Positions 44,801-56,368 of a stretch of DNA of 64,000 nucleotides are shown here, piece after piece. Source of the DNA: Pipra filicauda. Its lineage: Eukaryota; Chordata; Aves; Passeriformes; Pipridae. Under the pieces are notes generated by a model that saw only the letters and a program-made list of their open reading frames with translations, was not told where the DNA came from and did not search any database. Position 1 is the stretch's first letter, and each line of letters begins with the position of its first letter. The translations under genes and the position numbers were made by a program. The stretch covers positions 2,790,001 to 2,854,000 of the forward strand of contig NW_024104376.1 in the NCBI RefSeq assembly GCF_003945595.2. Reading direction: 5' to 3'.

Positions 44801-47800
44801 CACTAGGAAAAGAGGCTTAAAGCAACCTTTAGAATATCAACCTGAAGAGCAAATTATAAACATTTTACATGCCTTGAATAAAAAATGTTGTTCCTCTAAG
44901 CCATTTTTCACATACTAATTTCACATTAATCTCATTGTGTAACATTAGTAAGAGAAATATTTCACCAAAATCACTTGAATTCTAAAAGTCTACTGACAAA
45001 CTATTCAGTTTGGCTAAAAAAGTAATTATTCTTATTACTTTTTTCTTTAAAATAAACTATTTGCTTAGAATGGCACTTACATTGTTAGCAGAAACATAAA
45101 GAAATAATGGACCATTTAGTGGGCTAATATATTTTTCATTTTCTTTTTATCAACTTCCTTTAAAAAAACAAAAATATCACTGCTGAGGGTGAAATCCTAT
45201 AATAAGGTTAATGAGTAAAGAAATAACACAGAACTGTGTTTATCATACTTAGCAGGTCTAAATCACAAAACAGGAGAAACAGATGCTTTGGAATGCAGCC
45301 GAGGAGTTGATCAGTAGAAGCTGATTATCTATTAATGAGAGGTTTTTAGTGGTGTACCCTGGTGTAAAAATCACTAGACTCCATTCAGGCAGTCACCAGT
45401 TGCAAATGCCATGTATATGAATCACTTGATTGATGTACAAAATTCAAAACAGATTTCCCCTGGTGCCCTATGGGTTGTCACGCACTGATGCTCTCCTATC
45501 TGTTTATGTTAATGAAACAGGGTTTTTCAGTAAGTAAATATGTGTAGTATTTAATTAAACTCACTGCTGAGCTCTGTGTGAAAATGTAGCCACATTGTTT
45601 AGAAGTAGTCTGACTGTAGTTCTTTGTTTTCACCTCAGTTTTCCTTCCCAGTTGCCTCAGCTCCCTGTCTAAAGAGAAGCTGGGTTTGTCCCATGCCAAG
45701 ACGTTGTGAGCACCAAGATCTTGCGCCTTTACTCTTAAGTGGAAGGTGCCTTTGACTTCAATAATGGCAGAACAAACCCTCACGTTCTCGTCACCAGCCC
45801 CACAATTAGTAGGATTGCAAAGAGGGACCTTCTGGAGACTGAACTGCACTGGCATTGAGCAAACTGCTCTGCTTTTGACCCCCTTTGGGGTCTACATGAG
45901 GGCTGGGCAAATGGTTTTTTATACGGTTTGTTGCCGTATTAGGAGGTAAAGACTTTATGAAGTATTTGGAGACTGAATGGTTAAAACACTTTCATGAAAA
46001 TATATATTATGATTAGAGTAGAAGTAAAAGCTCCTGGCTCCTACTTCAAGGCCCTACATGTGGGTAGGACAATGCAGAAAGAAGCATGAAAAGAATAAAA
46101 ATCAGGCTTAAGGTAGAAGCCTGTAAAAATATTTGCCTCGGCTCAAACAAAGATATTATACCTTTTGTTAAAGAGGAATCAAGGTTGTTATTAATATTAT
46201 TATTATTATTATTTCATCTCAGTGCATTTTCTGCCTTTTTTTTTGTTACTGTCATCATTATTCTCCTGAAAGAAATAGAGCAGCTGCTCATATGCTTTGC
46301 AGCACTCATAGTAAGTCCTGGCATGATTTGTGGCTCTATTTATTGAAGAGCTGGTTAATAGTTTACATTTATTAGTGGCTGCTTGCCCTTTACTGTGGCA
46401 TGTGTTTGCAATTTAATGCTGCCATGTGTCAATAGTATTTGCATGTTTGGTATTTTATTAGGCATCAGCAGTGCTCATGCATTTTACTTAGACCATCCTA
46501 TAACTTTCCCTGGCTTTTTGTGGGACTGTACATAGGAAAGGGTCAGTGTAACAGTTCCCTTCTTCACATTTCCAAGAGTCCAAAAGCTGCAAAGGCCACA
46601 CCCGTTCAGATCTCTCCTCCTCTTCCTATCCGGTAAGATATCAAGGATCTTTTCTGGACTAATAGTGTTAGGAATACTTTGCTGAATATGATCTTTTCTC
46701 TTGTGGCATCATTAATCAACTGAGAAAGCAATTTAAAAGGAATGCTGGACTCTGCTTTGGCTGTTTTGTCTGGTTTTTTTCCTGAGGTTCGATGCAGAGG
46801 GGGGCTCAGAATCCAATTAACTGAAGTTATTGTTATATTCATGAAGAACTGCTCCTTCTACCATAGTCTCACTAACATACAAATATTTCAGAAATCCTAC
46901 TTTCTCATGGCTTTTTTTTTTTTTAAACAACAAAAAACATTTTCAGTGTCATTCCAGATCAATGATACACAGCACATGACCAAGGGAAGCAGAAATGCCA
47001 GTTCCAGCCATGGCTGTGCCTACATTCTGTCAATATGTATGAGAATGATGGCTTTGTTCCTACAGACAGTAGACCTTTCCCCTAAATGAATAAACATGCT
47101 ACCAACAGGTCCTTCTCTCATGCTGCAAAAGTTCTGCTTTGGCAGAAACAGAGAAAGATATTTCCAAAGGATATATATTCCTTTTCTGAAAGTACAGTAA
47201 AAGCGCTAAGTTCAATTCACTTGTTGAGTTACTGCCTTCCATCTGATTTGTGGGGACTTTGAAAGCTACTTGGAGATGGATGAGCATAGCTGGTGAAAAA
47301 CTGTGGAATATTACTTGCAAAGTAGCCTTCAAATTAAATTCCCCAAATTGCCTTTTGCTGTGTTTTTTTAATCACCTAGCGGTCTTGTTTACAAAACTTC
47401 ATGCAAATGACATATCAAAACATGGTTATTTATGAAGAAAACAAATCATCCAGACCTACTCGTTCTTTCATTTAAAGTTGAATATTTTTTATGTACTGAA
47501 TGCATTCTCTGTTGCCAAGCCCTGAGCTGTCATGAGACTGGCTTAACACTGTGGTGATATTTTGTTTGAAAGATCACACAAATAGTGTTCTTTAGTGTTC
47601 ATTTATCTGGTTGCAGAGCTCTCTAGTATTCACATTTCTAAGCTTTACATGCATCTGTGTGTATTGCATGTGTACCAGAAAGAGAGACTCTCATACCTCT
47701 CCTGAGAGTTAAAACTCTAGCAGTACCAAAAATAGTGGGTTCTTAATGAGGAAATCATTACATTTGGCAATTTCTGAAAACTCATGAGGTCTATAGTAAA

Positions 47801-48336
47801 ACCTCCACTGATTTTTTTATGCAGCCCAGATTTTGCCCCATGTGAAATCAAATATTTAATCAAATTCTGCATTACTGTAAAAAAATATGGCAAAATTAGG
47901 ACAGCTGTGAGTATATCTAAATTTTTTTGGCCACAGTCTGCATCTAAATCTGACACCTAGTTCTTCAAAAGTCTTGTCCAACATCTAAGGTATGAAAGAG
48001 CTGAAATCATGCTTTTTTTTCCCCCCTAACTCAATCTACATAGATTCACAGTCTAGATGATCTTACACTAAGATTCTTGAATATAGGGCTTGAACAGAGA
48101 GATAATAGTCTCATTTTCCAGTTTAGACTGTAAAAAAAAGGATAACAGCAGGGGCACACTACATAGTCACACAAACATTAAGGTGCTTAAAAGCTTTGAT
48201 TTAAATTCAGGTTCCACACATGACGTTTCTATGTTACTAACACCACAATCTTTCAACTGAGTGCCCCAACCAGTTAGAGGTATTCTCAGGTGGCTGTCTT
48301 ACGGTCTCTAATCTCAAGAATGTTTCCTATCTAACT
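41825..48336. other. No gene seen; noncoding DNA
   Basis: No recognisable exon. The first ~450 bases may belong to an old antisense LTR together with the array on the left (see findings). Two octamer words (ATTTGCAT at 46437-46444; ATGCAAAT at 47401-47408) lie in stretches that look like candidate conserved noncoding elements. A TTA microsatellite is listed separately. Confidence 0.55.
46188..46214. repeat. (TTA)n microsatellite
   Basis: Tandem TTA units, with one interruption near the left end, over about 27 bases. Confidence 0.9.
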
Positions 48337-48348
48337 AGTTTAATCATC

Positions 48349-48523
48349 CAACGCAGAAAGAACCGTGTCTTGCAGAATACACCATCTAAGGAATCTTTCT
48401 GCTGTGCCTTTTGCAATCGGATATGTCTGTCACGTATTGGCCTCATAAGCCACCAGCGTGCCTGCAGCAAATGTGGATAGAGCCTTCCCAAATCTTCGTT
48501 CGCAAAGCCCAGCCATGATGATG
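48349..48523 (+). mobile_element. RTE-type LINE copy D, 175 bp
   Basis: Insert flanked by a perfect 12-bp duplication AGTTTAATCATC (48337-48348 and 48524-48535). It starts at CAACGCAGAAAGAACCGTGT, encodes the last ~43 codons of the RTE ORF in one open frame with an intact C-x2-C-x12-H-x3-C zinc finger (CAFC...SHQRAC) and CSKCG-TAG at 48478-48480, then a 3' UTR with AAATCTTCGTTCGCAAAGCC and a CCATGATGATG tail. Same family as copies A, B, C and E. The truncation point is within 4 nt of copy A. Confidence 0.92.
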
Positions 48524-48535
48524 AGTTTAATCATC

Positions 48536-49612
48536 ACTGAATATGGCACAGGAATATGAACAACTGTGGGAATTATGATGTCTCTACCGGAAAAAAACCC
48601 CACATCTACAGTGATGTTGGACAAGAGTGGCAGGATCAGTCCTTAGCAAACCCATCACCGGGAGAAACAGATTTTTTTCTTTTTTTTTTTTTTTGATGAA
48701 CTTTTTGGCTAACATTACACAGAGCTGAAATAAATTTAATTTGCCCTATGAGGAATAAAAGCTTTTGTTGCAGAAAAAAGCCAACTTGCTGCAAATGAAT
48801 AAGAGTGATTTGTCCATTCCTCCAACAGGATCCTGCTCTTATGACAGTGGAAGTTCTTCAGCACCGTCTTCTTTATCATTGCTTGTAATGGGGATAGGGC
48901 AATTTGAGGCAGATATTAAAAGTGCTGGGTCCTCCATGGGTGAAAGAAATACCACTGTGAAAAGACAGTAATTCAGAACAAACTCCTCAATTTCTTACAA
49001 GCTGCCTTAATACAGTAATGGAACATAATTTTCCATGAATGCAAGAATAAAATAATAAATAAATTGACTGCATCTTGATGTGCTTGTATATTATAGAATC
49101 CTCTTTTTTTTAACAGGTCAAAGTATGTAAGAAGGTGAAATTAAATTAACAACCCCATAGATGTGTCCTTGTCTGACAGGGACAGGCTAGTCAGGAGATG
49201 GGATCAATTTCCACTTTTGTTCAGTATGTATTTATTGGAATTCTATATATACAAGCATAAAAGCATATATACACTCTGAAGCTCTATGTTTTTAGGTTGG
49301 ACCTTGAAGAATTTTTTTATGTCTAGGCACTCTTTGATTTGGAGTAGCATGGGTCACACACGAACACAGAAGGAAAGGGCAACTTGTGTTCCTTTAATCT
49401 CTATGCTCATACTGGTAAGGAAAGGTAAAAGGATTATTTGGAAAAATTGCATTTGTTGAAAAAGGGAGAGCAAGAGGAGACTGGTTTAGATTAGCAGAGA
49501 GATTCCTGCAAAGGGCTGTCTGTGCCTTGAAGAGTTTGTATCTTAAGTAACTGAATAATTAAACCCCATCTCTAGCATTTAAGATCAGGAAGACAGGGAT
49601 TGACATTGTCAT
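48536..49612. other. No gene seen; noncoding DNA between RTE copies D and E
   Basis: About 1.1 kb with no recognised repeat, except a T-rich run at about 48671-48694. The two RTE insertions on either side have different duplications and are independent. Confidence 0.65.
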
Positions 49613-49624
49613 ATGTGTTCTGGG

Positions 49625-49748
49625 CTGTCTTTTGCAACTGGACGTGCCTATCTCGTATTGGCCTTTTTAGGCACCAGCGCGCTTGTAACAAACGTGGGTA
49701 GAGCCCTCCCCAAATCTTCGTTCGCAAAGCCCAGCCATGATGATGATG
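49625..49748 (+). mobile_element. RTE-type LINE copy E, 124 bp
   Basis: Very short insert with an 11-12 bp target duplication ATGTGTTCTGGG (49613-49624 and 49749-49760; the leading A may be shared with the tail). It holds the last ~25 codons of the RTE ORF in an open frame ending at TAG 49699-49701, the 3' UTR with AAATCTTCGTTCGCAAAGCC, and the clearest (ATG)n tail of the five, CCATGATGATGATG. In the zinc finger the first cysteine is upstream of the truncation, and the residue before the last glycine is R instead of C. Such a small insert shows that the 3' end alone is enough for recognition. Confidence 0.9.
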
Positions 49749-49760
49749 ATGTGTTCTGGG

Positions 49761-52700
49761 TATCTGCAGGACACGACTTTGGGTTTTTAGAGTGCCTGTC
49801 TAGCAGCTGCACCACAAAATGATGAAGAGGAGGACTTCCATGCTCTGACTTCTAGAAGCAGAGACATAAGCTGGCCCAACTCTGTTAAGTGCTGCAGGCA
49901 ACTTTGGAAGGCTCCTGGTGGCTTACAGAATCATGCTCACAGGCAGGTGGAAAGACAGTACAAGATTAAACATCAAAGACTAAATTTAACAGAAAGATAA
50001 TTCAATTACTTTGGTTTCCTAAGTTTTAAAGACAGTTGTGAAGCTTTAGAAAGAGAATCTGAGATGATGACCTGCTGAAAATCTTTATTTTGATTGAAAG
50101 AGTATTCTCTTAAATTCATAGTCCTTACTTAATCCTTCTCCTAGGTTTTCTATAAAAGGTGCACCATAATGATCTTAATTTTTTAGTCTTTATTTCTTTG
50201 AGTGGTTTTTCATCCCACAGAGAAGCCACGGGGTTTTTTTTTAAGAGCACGGTGAGAGAAATTATCTCTCAGACTGGCTGCATTAGAGGGTAGTCCCAAG
50301 GCACCAAGGAAAAGAGAGATGCTTTAACTGTTGCTGGTGGCTAAGGTTCAGCCTGCATCCATCTTTACAGGGAACAGATCATTAGGTTTGTGAGTCAGGG
50401 CAAGATCTGTGAGTGTGGATGTGTGCACGACCGAGAGCGAGGGACCAGAACGTGCACAGAATAGTTAATATCCTCCGTATAACAGGCAGCTGCCAAGCAT
50501 CCTCTTGTGTATCGTAGAAACTATATCAAAAGACACATTTTCCACCTAAGTCTGGTGTACTGGCCTGTCCTCACTGTGATGTTGCAGCTATTCCTGACCA
50601 AGACAGTAGAAGTGAGAAGAAAACTAGTTTTTTGACTCAAAATGGATCGAGATTGGCAACATTGGAGGAATGTTTGATAAACATCCTGCTTCTAATAATT
50701 TTTTTAAAACCAAAACTGTTTTGTTGGGAGATATTAGAAGTATTTTAGATAAGTTTTCCATGCTCCACATAATTTAAATCTTTTTTTTTCTGTATGATAT
50801 TCCAATTTGAAGAATGCAAATTGTTTCTTTCAAAAATTAATTTAATGGCAATAATTTAACAACATTAACAAAGAGAAGTCAAGGTGAAATCAAATTTTGA
50901 ACTAAATCCAAAAAAATATTTTGGAACAAGTAGGATTTTTTTTTATCTTAAATTTTGGCATGTGCAGTAATTTGGGGAGATTACGATGTACAAAAGGAAT
51001 ATAAAATGCAGGAAAACTGGTTTTTACCAAAATGTATGAATGTGTTTCTGTATATTTCTTGTGTAGTTTTTTATTTTGGGTCTTCCATTTCCCCCTAAAC
51101 CATGCTGATTATAATGCAAATGGTACACAACTGGGATGCATTTCTCAGTGTCTCTTTCTCTGTATTTAATCTTTGTGACCCTTTTACCTTACTTGCTAGT
51201 ATATTTCTTCATATTTAGTACAATCATATCAACCAGGAAACTGTCTGACAGTGTCAAACTTTATTTTAATATGGGCTCCTTCTCATCCCAGGCAGACAGA
51301 ATGTACACGGTGCAGCTCCAGATTTCCCCAAATATTGCTCAACTGCTTTCAATGATGCCAGACTCTTTTTGTAAGCCAAATGTTGGCTTGACAGTGATGT
51401 TATAACAAGAGAATAGAAGTTATGGATCCCTGTGGATCCATCTTATGGGATCACAGGATCAAACTGCAAGGAAATGTCAAACTAAGGTATTTGTAGAGAA
51501 ATTCCCTTTCTAGGATGTTGGGCTGTAACCCTGATTCCTTTGATTCCCCACGCAGAGCTGAGCTCAGGTGTGAGCTCAGGTTTCATGAACTGTCTCTGCC
51601 TTATTAGGAACCATCCTTTGGCTTACTTCTCTGCAAGGCTGAGAGACACAGACAGGGTAAAATCCATTTCAATTAATGTTGGGTGTCTGGTGTAGATGTT
51701 CGTGTTAGAGCTAATCACTGGGTAACTTTCATAATCAATGCAGAGAAGTGGGTTCGTCAAGTGCATGGTCCATCTTATCCCAAGATAAATACGTAAAATA
51801 GACTAATTTCACCTTACAGATGACTCTTTCTCCCCATTGACTGTAGGGAGAGGTTAGATGGCAAGATGTTCTAAAAGTAGATCAAATGGTTGTTGCTGAA
51901 GAAGTCTTCCAGCACTGCAATGAAGACAGGGTTTTTTCCTTATCTTGCTTTGGCTGTACTCCAGATGTAGATTCATGCCTCACATTTGATGGTGCACTGT
52001 GCAGGGAGGTCTTCATAAAAGTCTTGCAGTAGGAGTGGCTTATCCAGCAGAGATTGTAGTACATTTTCCTGGCCAGTGCAGAGACTTATGCTGTGCAAGT
52101 GGACTAGGTTATAAACCTAATCTGAGTACATTATTATTAGGCCTTTGAATTTTAAGTCACTGATTTAATACCTTATTTTGTAAAGCTTATTGTCAAAAAA
52201 GTTGTAGAAGTTTGAAGCCTAAGTTGGGCTTAAAAGGTTCCCTTAATAATAATATGTTTTTAAAAAACATAAAATGTGTGTATGAACACATGTACACATA
52301 AATATATATTCTAAAGTAAAAGGGTTTTTTAGCATAGCCACTTCTATAGCTGAACTAGAACACAATGCCTGAGGAAATCTATAGTCATGAGTTATATTCT
52401 CTGAAGATACTTTTCCACTGAAGGCTCATTTATTATAAGACCTAATACAAAAAAATGAATATTTGTTTTAAGTCAAGTCAGGACCAGAATTTATCTCCCA
52501 GGGAATATGTGTAATCTTTGTGATAACCAGAAAAGACTGTCTTCCCCTGGAGTGAACTCCACTGGATTTAGTGCTGCATTAGTACATTGAGCATCTGAAC
52601 TGTGCTTATTGGTAATTTAGCTTCTCTTCAGCAGAGCACTAGGGTGTTTCTTTTCTTAAGCATGCATGTAGTCATAGAGATTGATTTCAATGGAACTACT

Positions 52701-53879
52701 CAGGAAATCAAGATGATTATTTCTGTTTGTTTTGCAGATATAATACTTCTGATTTTAGAGGAATAGGCTTTTCTGAAAATTGGATTTTAAGGCCACAATA
52801 ATAATTTTTGTTTCTAGACATCAATCTGAAAGTATCACAGAAATATTAATACTAATAGAATCAGTATTAGGAAAATTGTGTTGCCCATTAGAATTAATTT
52901 TATGAGAAAAAATTATGCCATTTACATTTGTATTAAGCCTGTAAATGTATAGAAGGCTTTTATATGCTCAAGACTTTGTATGCCTCAAATTACTTTCATT
53001 ATGCTATTTTCTGTAGTGTAGCTACAAGTTAGAAAAAGCTTTCAGGTTTCAGTTTTGGTCCAGTTCAATAATTCACCGTAAGTGCTCTAACCTTCTAGGT
53101 TCTTTTTACATATCTTGAAGAAGAGGAATCTCACACTACATGCTTAGCACCTGTCACTTGGAGAAAGGCTTTGAATGGAGGTCGCCTGTAGTCCTGATGA
53201 GTCCTTTACTGAAGACGCTCAATGGGAAAGACAAACTTCTGCTTCTTCCCCTATTGTTTCTACTTGGGGCTTGGTACTGGGGCTGAGACTGTAAAATGTT
53301 TTCATTACTGAGGGGAAAGATCAGACAGACAGCAGCTCAAGCAAGGTGAGGGGTGATGCCAAACAGGGGGAGCAATCTGCATCTGAAGTCATCCCTTCTC
53401 TGAATATGGGGTGGACCCAGGAAACCTTCACGGCTTCCACTCCATCTGATTCATTCAATGACTCTTATTTTTTGCAATTAACTGGAAAGTGTTGCACTTC
53501 AGGAAAAGTTCTGATGGCATTAATCTGTTTGACAGCAAAGCCCCTATGGGACTGAGTTTTATAATTTACTCACTTTCTATATCCTATAAAAACAAGGCAA
53601 CATCTTCACGCCCTTGAGTTAATTATTTCTTTTTGCTCCATGGACCCTGAAGTCTTCCTACCATCTTCAATAGGACAGGTGTACCTACTCATTCACATTA
53701 TCATTCTGTAGCTGATGACTTTAGACCCCGTCAGGATTTAATTGCCATAGAAGAAGACAAACTTTGACTCCAGGTTGACTGAGCAGTCCAATGTGGGACT
53801 GATGGAGCCCTAATTGTTGATAATAAGATAGTGATGAAAACTGTTCTTGATAACTTGGTATGCTGGGATGTGCAAGTTT
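49761..53879. other. No gene seen; noncoding DNA
   Basis: No recognisable exon or repeat family in about 4.1 kb. Short T runs and A+T-rich sequence only. Confidence 0.55.
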
Positions 53880-53976
53880 TGAGCTGGCTTCCCGCCAAGT
53901 CCCCCGAAACTCGACAACAAGGACCCGCCTCCCAGAGAGGGAAAAGAAAAAAAACCAAGCAGCCAAAGCTATAGCA

Positions 53977-53977
53977 A

Positions 53978-54010
<33 letters not shown>
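53977..54010. repeat. (TA)n microsatellite
   Basis: About 34 bases of alternating A and T with one TGTA interruption near the middle. Confidence 0.93.
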
Positions 54011-54052
54011 TTACATATGAGACAGATACACAAAAGGAGAATACCACACACC

Positions 54053-54079
54053 GGGGGGGGTGGGGAGGGAAGGGAAGGG
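54053..54079 (+). repeat. G-run tract with G-quadruplex potential
   Basis: GGGGGGGGTGGGGAGGGAAGGG and a further AAGGG give at least five G tracts of three or more separated by loops of one or two bases, the classic quadruplex pattern. It is 43 bases from the (TA)n array and sits in the antisense LTR fragment, so the C-rich strand is the LTR sense strand. Confidence 0.8.
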
Positions 54080-54557
54080 AGAAGGACAAAAAGGGGCAAG
54101 GACCGCACAAGTCAAACAGCCAGCAGAAGGCAAACTAGCAAAAATCTCACCACTTCCCTTCGAACAGGCAGGATGGCTAGACACGGTCCTAGGTTCTCCC
54201 CTCACGGGTGGCAGATAACAGCAGTCACTGTAGGCCTCGGCTCCAGATAAGCCCGACCGAAACAGGGACCCACCGTTCTCGAACCTCACCGGAAAGGAAG
54301 AGGGAGCGATCCCTCCCGCTGGCTTTATTTATACCTCAAGTTACGTAAAGGAATAGCATGGAATACTTCCATGATCACTTTTCTAGTTCCTTCCTGGTTA
54401 CAAGTTGGTCTCCAGGAAGGCCTAGAGTGAAACCACCACATGGGACCACTGAGCTAAAGTGTGTGACACCATCAATTACCAGAACAGTGCACTTTGGAAG
54501 GGAGGTGGGAGGCAGACAACAGATCTACATATCTGACCATAAAAGAAGTGTGCCACA

Positions 54558-55120
54558 CATCTAAATACACTGTGGCAGCTGATAGGTGGGGGCTGGGCTG
54601 CAGCTTCAGGCTTAATACCTAAATCTTTCATTTGAAGGGGAAGGGGAAAGGGAGAGAGAGGAGAAAGGGGTGGGATTTGACTGCAAAACCTGTTTCACAA
54701 AAATGCAATAAAATTCTAAATCTCAGCTCTGCTGTAAAGTCACTGGGGCAAAGACTTTACCCAAAACAAGAACCTTCCAGTGACTTCTCATTTGCTGTCA
54801 TGTTGCTTCAGAGCTAATGGTTGATTAGCAGACACCTGAAAAACATATGTAAAGAGGGTGGCATACAGACTCTAAAATTGTTGTGAAGCAGCAGGGGACA
54901 GAGCTGCAGCTCTAAACGATCCTATTCTTTACCTGGGTGAAAGTTCTGGAACAAAGATCAATACAGTGAGACCACAAATAATATGATATGGGAGAATTAA
55001 TGTAAATTTTTCATCTTTAAAGTTATATTTTGGAGACCAGTGTATAAAAATGGTCTTCTTAATAAGATGCCTGGATTCCATATGGAAACTGATATTAACA
55101 TTTTATAGAAATAAGATTTT
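54558..55120. other. No gene seen; contains a purine tract
   Basis: About 560 bases between the antisense LTR and the CR1. A purine-only tract (G/A) runs from about 54635 to 54673. Nothing else was recognised. Confidence 0.65.
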
Positions 55121-56340
55121 ATAGAATCATATAGTCATAGACTCATTTATTTTGGAAAAAACCTTTAAGATCATCGAGTTCAACACTTAATCCAGCACTT
55201 CAAGTCCATGACAAAACCATGTCCCTAAGTGCCATGTCTACATATCTTTTAAATACCTCCAGGGATGGCGACTCCATCACTTCCCTGGGCAGCCTGTTCC
55301 AAAGCTTGACAACCCTTCCTGTGAAGAAACTTTTCCTAATATCTAACCGAAAGCTCCCCTGGCACAACTTGGGGCCATTTCCTCTTGTCCTTTTGCTTGT
55401 TAATTGGAAGAAGAGAGAGACCCCCACCTCATAACAACCTCCTTTCAGGTAGTTGTAGAGTGATAAAGTCTCCTCTGAGCCTCCTTTTCTCCAGACTAAA
55501 CACCCTCACCTTCCGCAGCAACTGCTCATAGGATTTGTGCTTCAGACCCTTCACCAGCTTTGTTGCCCTTCCCTGGACACACTGGTTGTTGACCAGCACC
55601 CCCAGGTGCTTTTCCGCTGTGTTGTGCTTTCAGAAGCCATCTTGCAAGTTGAAGTCCTCCAGGAGAGCAAGGGCTAGCAATCATGAGACTTCCCCCAGAT
55701 GCCTATAGAATATTTAATCTGTCTCTTCATCCTGGTTGAGTGGTCTGTAACAGACTCCCACCATGATATCTGCCTTGTTGACCTTTCTCTGATTTTTACC
55801 TATAAACACTCAACACTTTCATCAGCATCATTAAGCTCAGATAGCCAAACCACTCCCTAACGTACAGGGCTACACCACCGCATCTCTTTCCTTGCCTACC
55901 CCTTCTGAGGAGTTTATAGCCACCATTTATAGCAGCATTCCAGACATGTGACTTATCTCACTATGTTTCTGTGATGGTAACTATGTCATAGTTTTCCTGC
56001 TGCTCAGCAGCTTTCAACTCCTCCTGCTTATTGTCCACTGAAGGCATTGCTGTAGATGCACTTCAGTTGGGCTATTGATCTCGTCACTTTTTTGGCAGGA
56101 GAAATGCTAATTCCTACGTGACTGTTCTCAAGCACTTCTGTGTTTTCAAGAATCAATAACTCTTCTGTCTTTGCTCCCACATGGATCTCCATCCCTACCT
56201 TCACTGAGACTGAAGGACCATGCTAGCACATGGTTCTTCAAACACTGACATGTTGCCTTCAGGGTTTTCTCTAGCAAGCTTGATTTTTATCCCTTTAACC
56301 CTTCAATTCTAGCTTAAAGCTCTTTTAGTGAGCCCTGCTA
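55121..56340 (-). mobile_element. CR1 LINE, antisense, long internally deleted copy
   Basis: The left edge has the CR1 3' tail in antisense (ATAGAATCATATAGTCATAG). Then come the 3' UTR, the ORF2 C-terminus (complement of 55200-55400) and further ORF2 sequence to about 55620. Near 55640-55680 the sequence jumps to the region around the endonuclease, so most of the reverse transcriptase is deleted; the block at 55720-56030 matches the equivalent part of the CR1 at 3650-3870/5150-5250. CR1-like sequence continues to about 56340. It ends just before the partial LTR at 56369, so the LTR may have inserted at or near the CR1 5' end. Confidence 0.88.
55200..55400 (-). pseudogene. CR1 ORF2 C-terminal remnant
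   Basis: Reverse-strand translation gives the end of CR1 ORF2: [17 protein letters not shown], then [18 protein letters not shown], close to the consensus C-terminus of avian CR1 (a WNRLP block followed by SLEVFK). It lies in the 55121-56340 CR1 and is decayed. It has no independent function. Confidence 0.85.
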
Positions 56341-56368
56341 ACCACAGCTGATATCCCATACCATATGG

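Larger units (their letters stand above)
53880..54557 (-). mobile_element. Probable antisense ERV LTR fragment
   Basis: On the minus strand the sequence has LTR architecture: a start TGTGGCACAC (complement of 54548-54557), ~210 bp of U3-like sequence, an overlapping TATA/poly(A)-like GGTATAAATAAAGCC (complement of 54321-54335), then a G+C- and CpG-rich stretch, and further downstream a GGCGGG-containing stretch near 53886-53940. Local CpG density is far above the flanks, which suggests a relatively young insertion. The 3' terminus and target duplication were not found; sequence left of 53880 could be internal ERV sequence, which is why the end is uncertain. It holds a (TA)n array and a G-run listed separately. 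Family unassigned. Confidence 0.55.

Noticed and set aside
45016..45044. 11-bp A/T-only inverted repeat (AAAAAAGTAAT/ATTACTTTTTT)
   Set aside because: Composition alone makes such stems likely in A+T-rich DNA.
45496..45855. 119-codon reverse-strand frame with several cysteines
   Set aside because: The DNA contains a TTTGACTTCAATAATGGCAG-type word typical of ancient CR1/L3 3' UTRs in reptiles, so it may be old repeat; not enough to annotate either way.
53721..54110. 129- and 125-codon reverse-strand frames
   Set aside because: They translate the (TA)n array and C-rich tract of the antisense LTR (runs of IYIYIY and P/L/S), so they are low-complexity artefacts.
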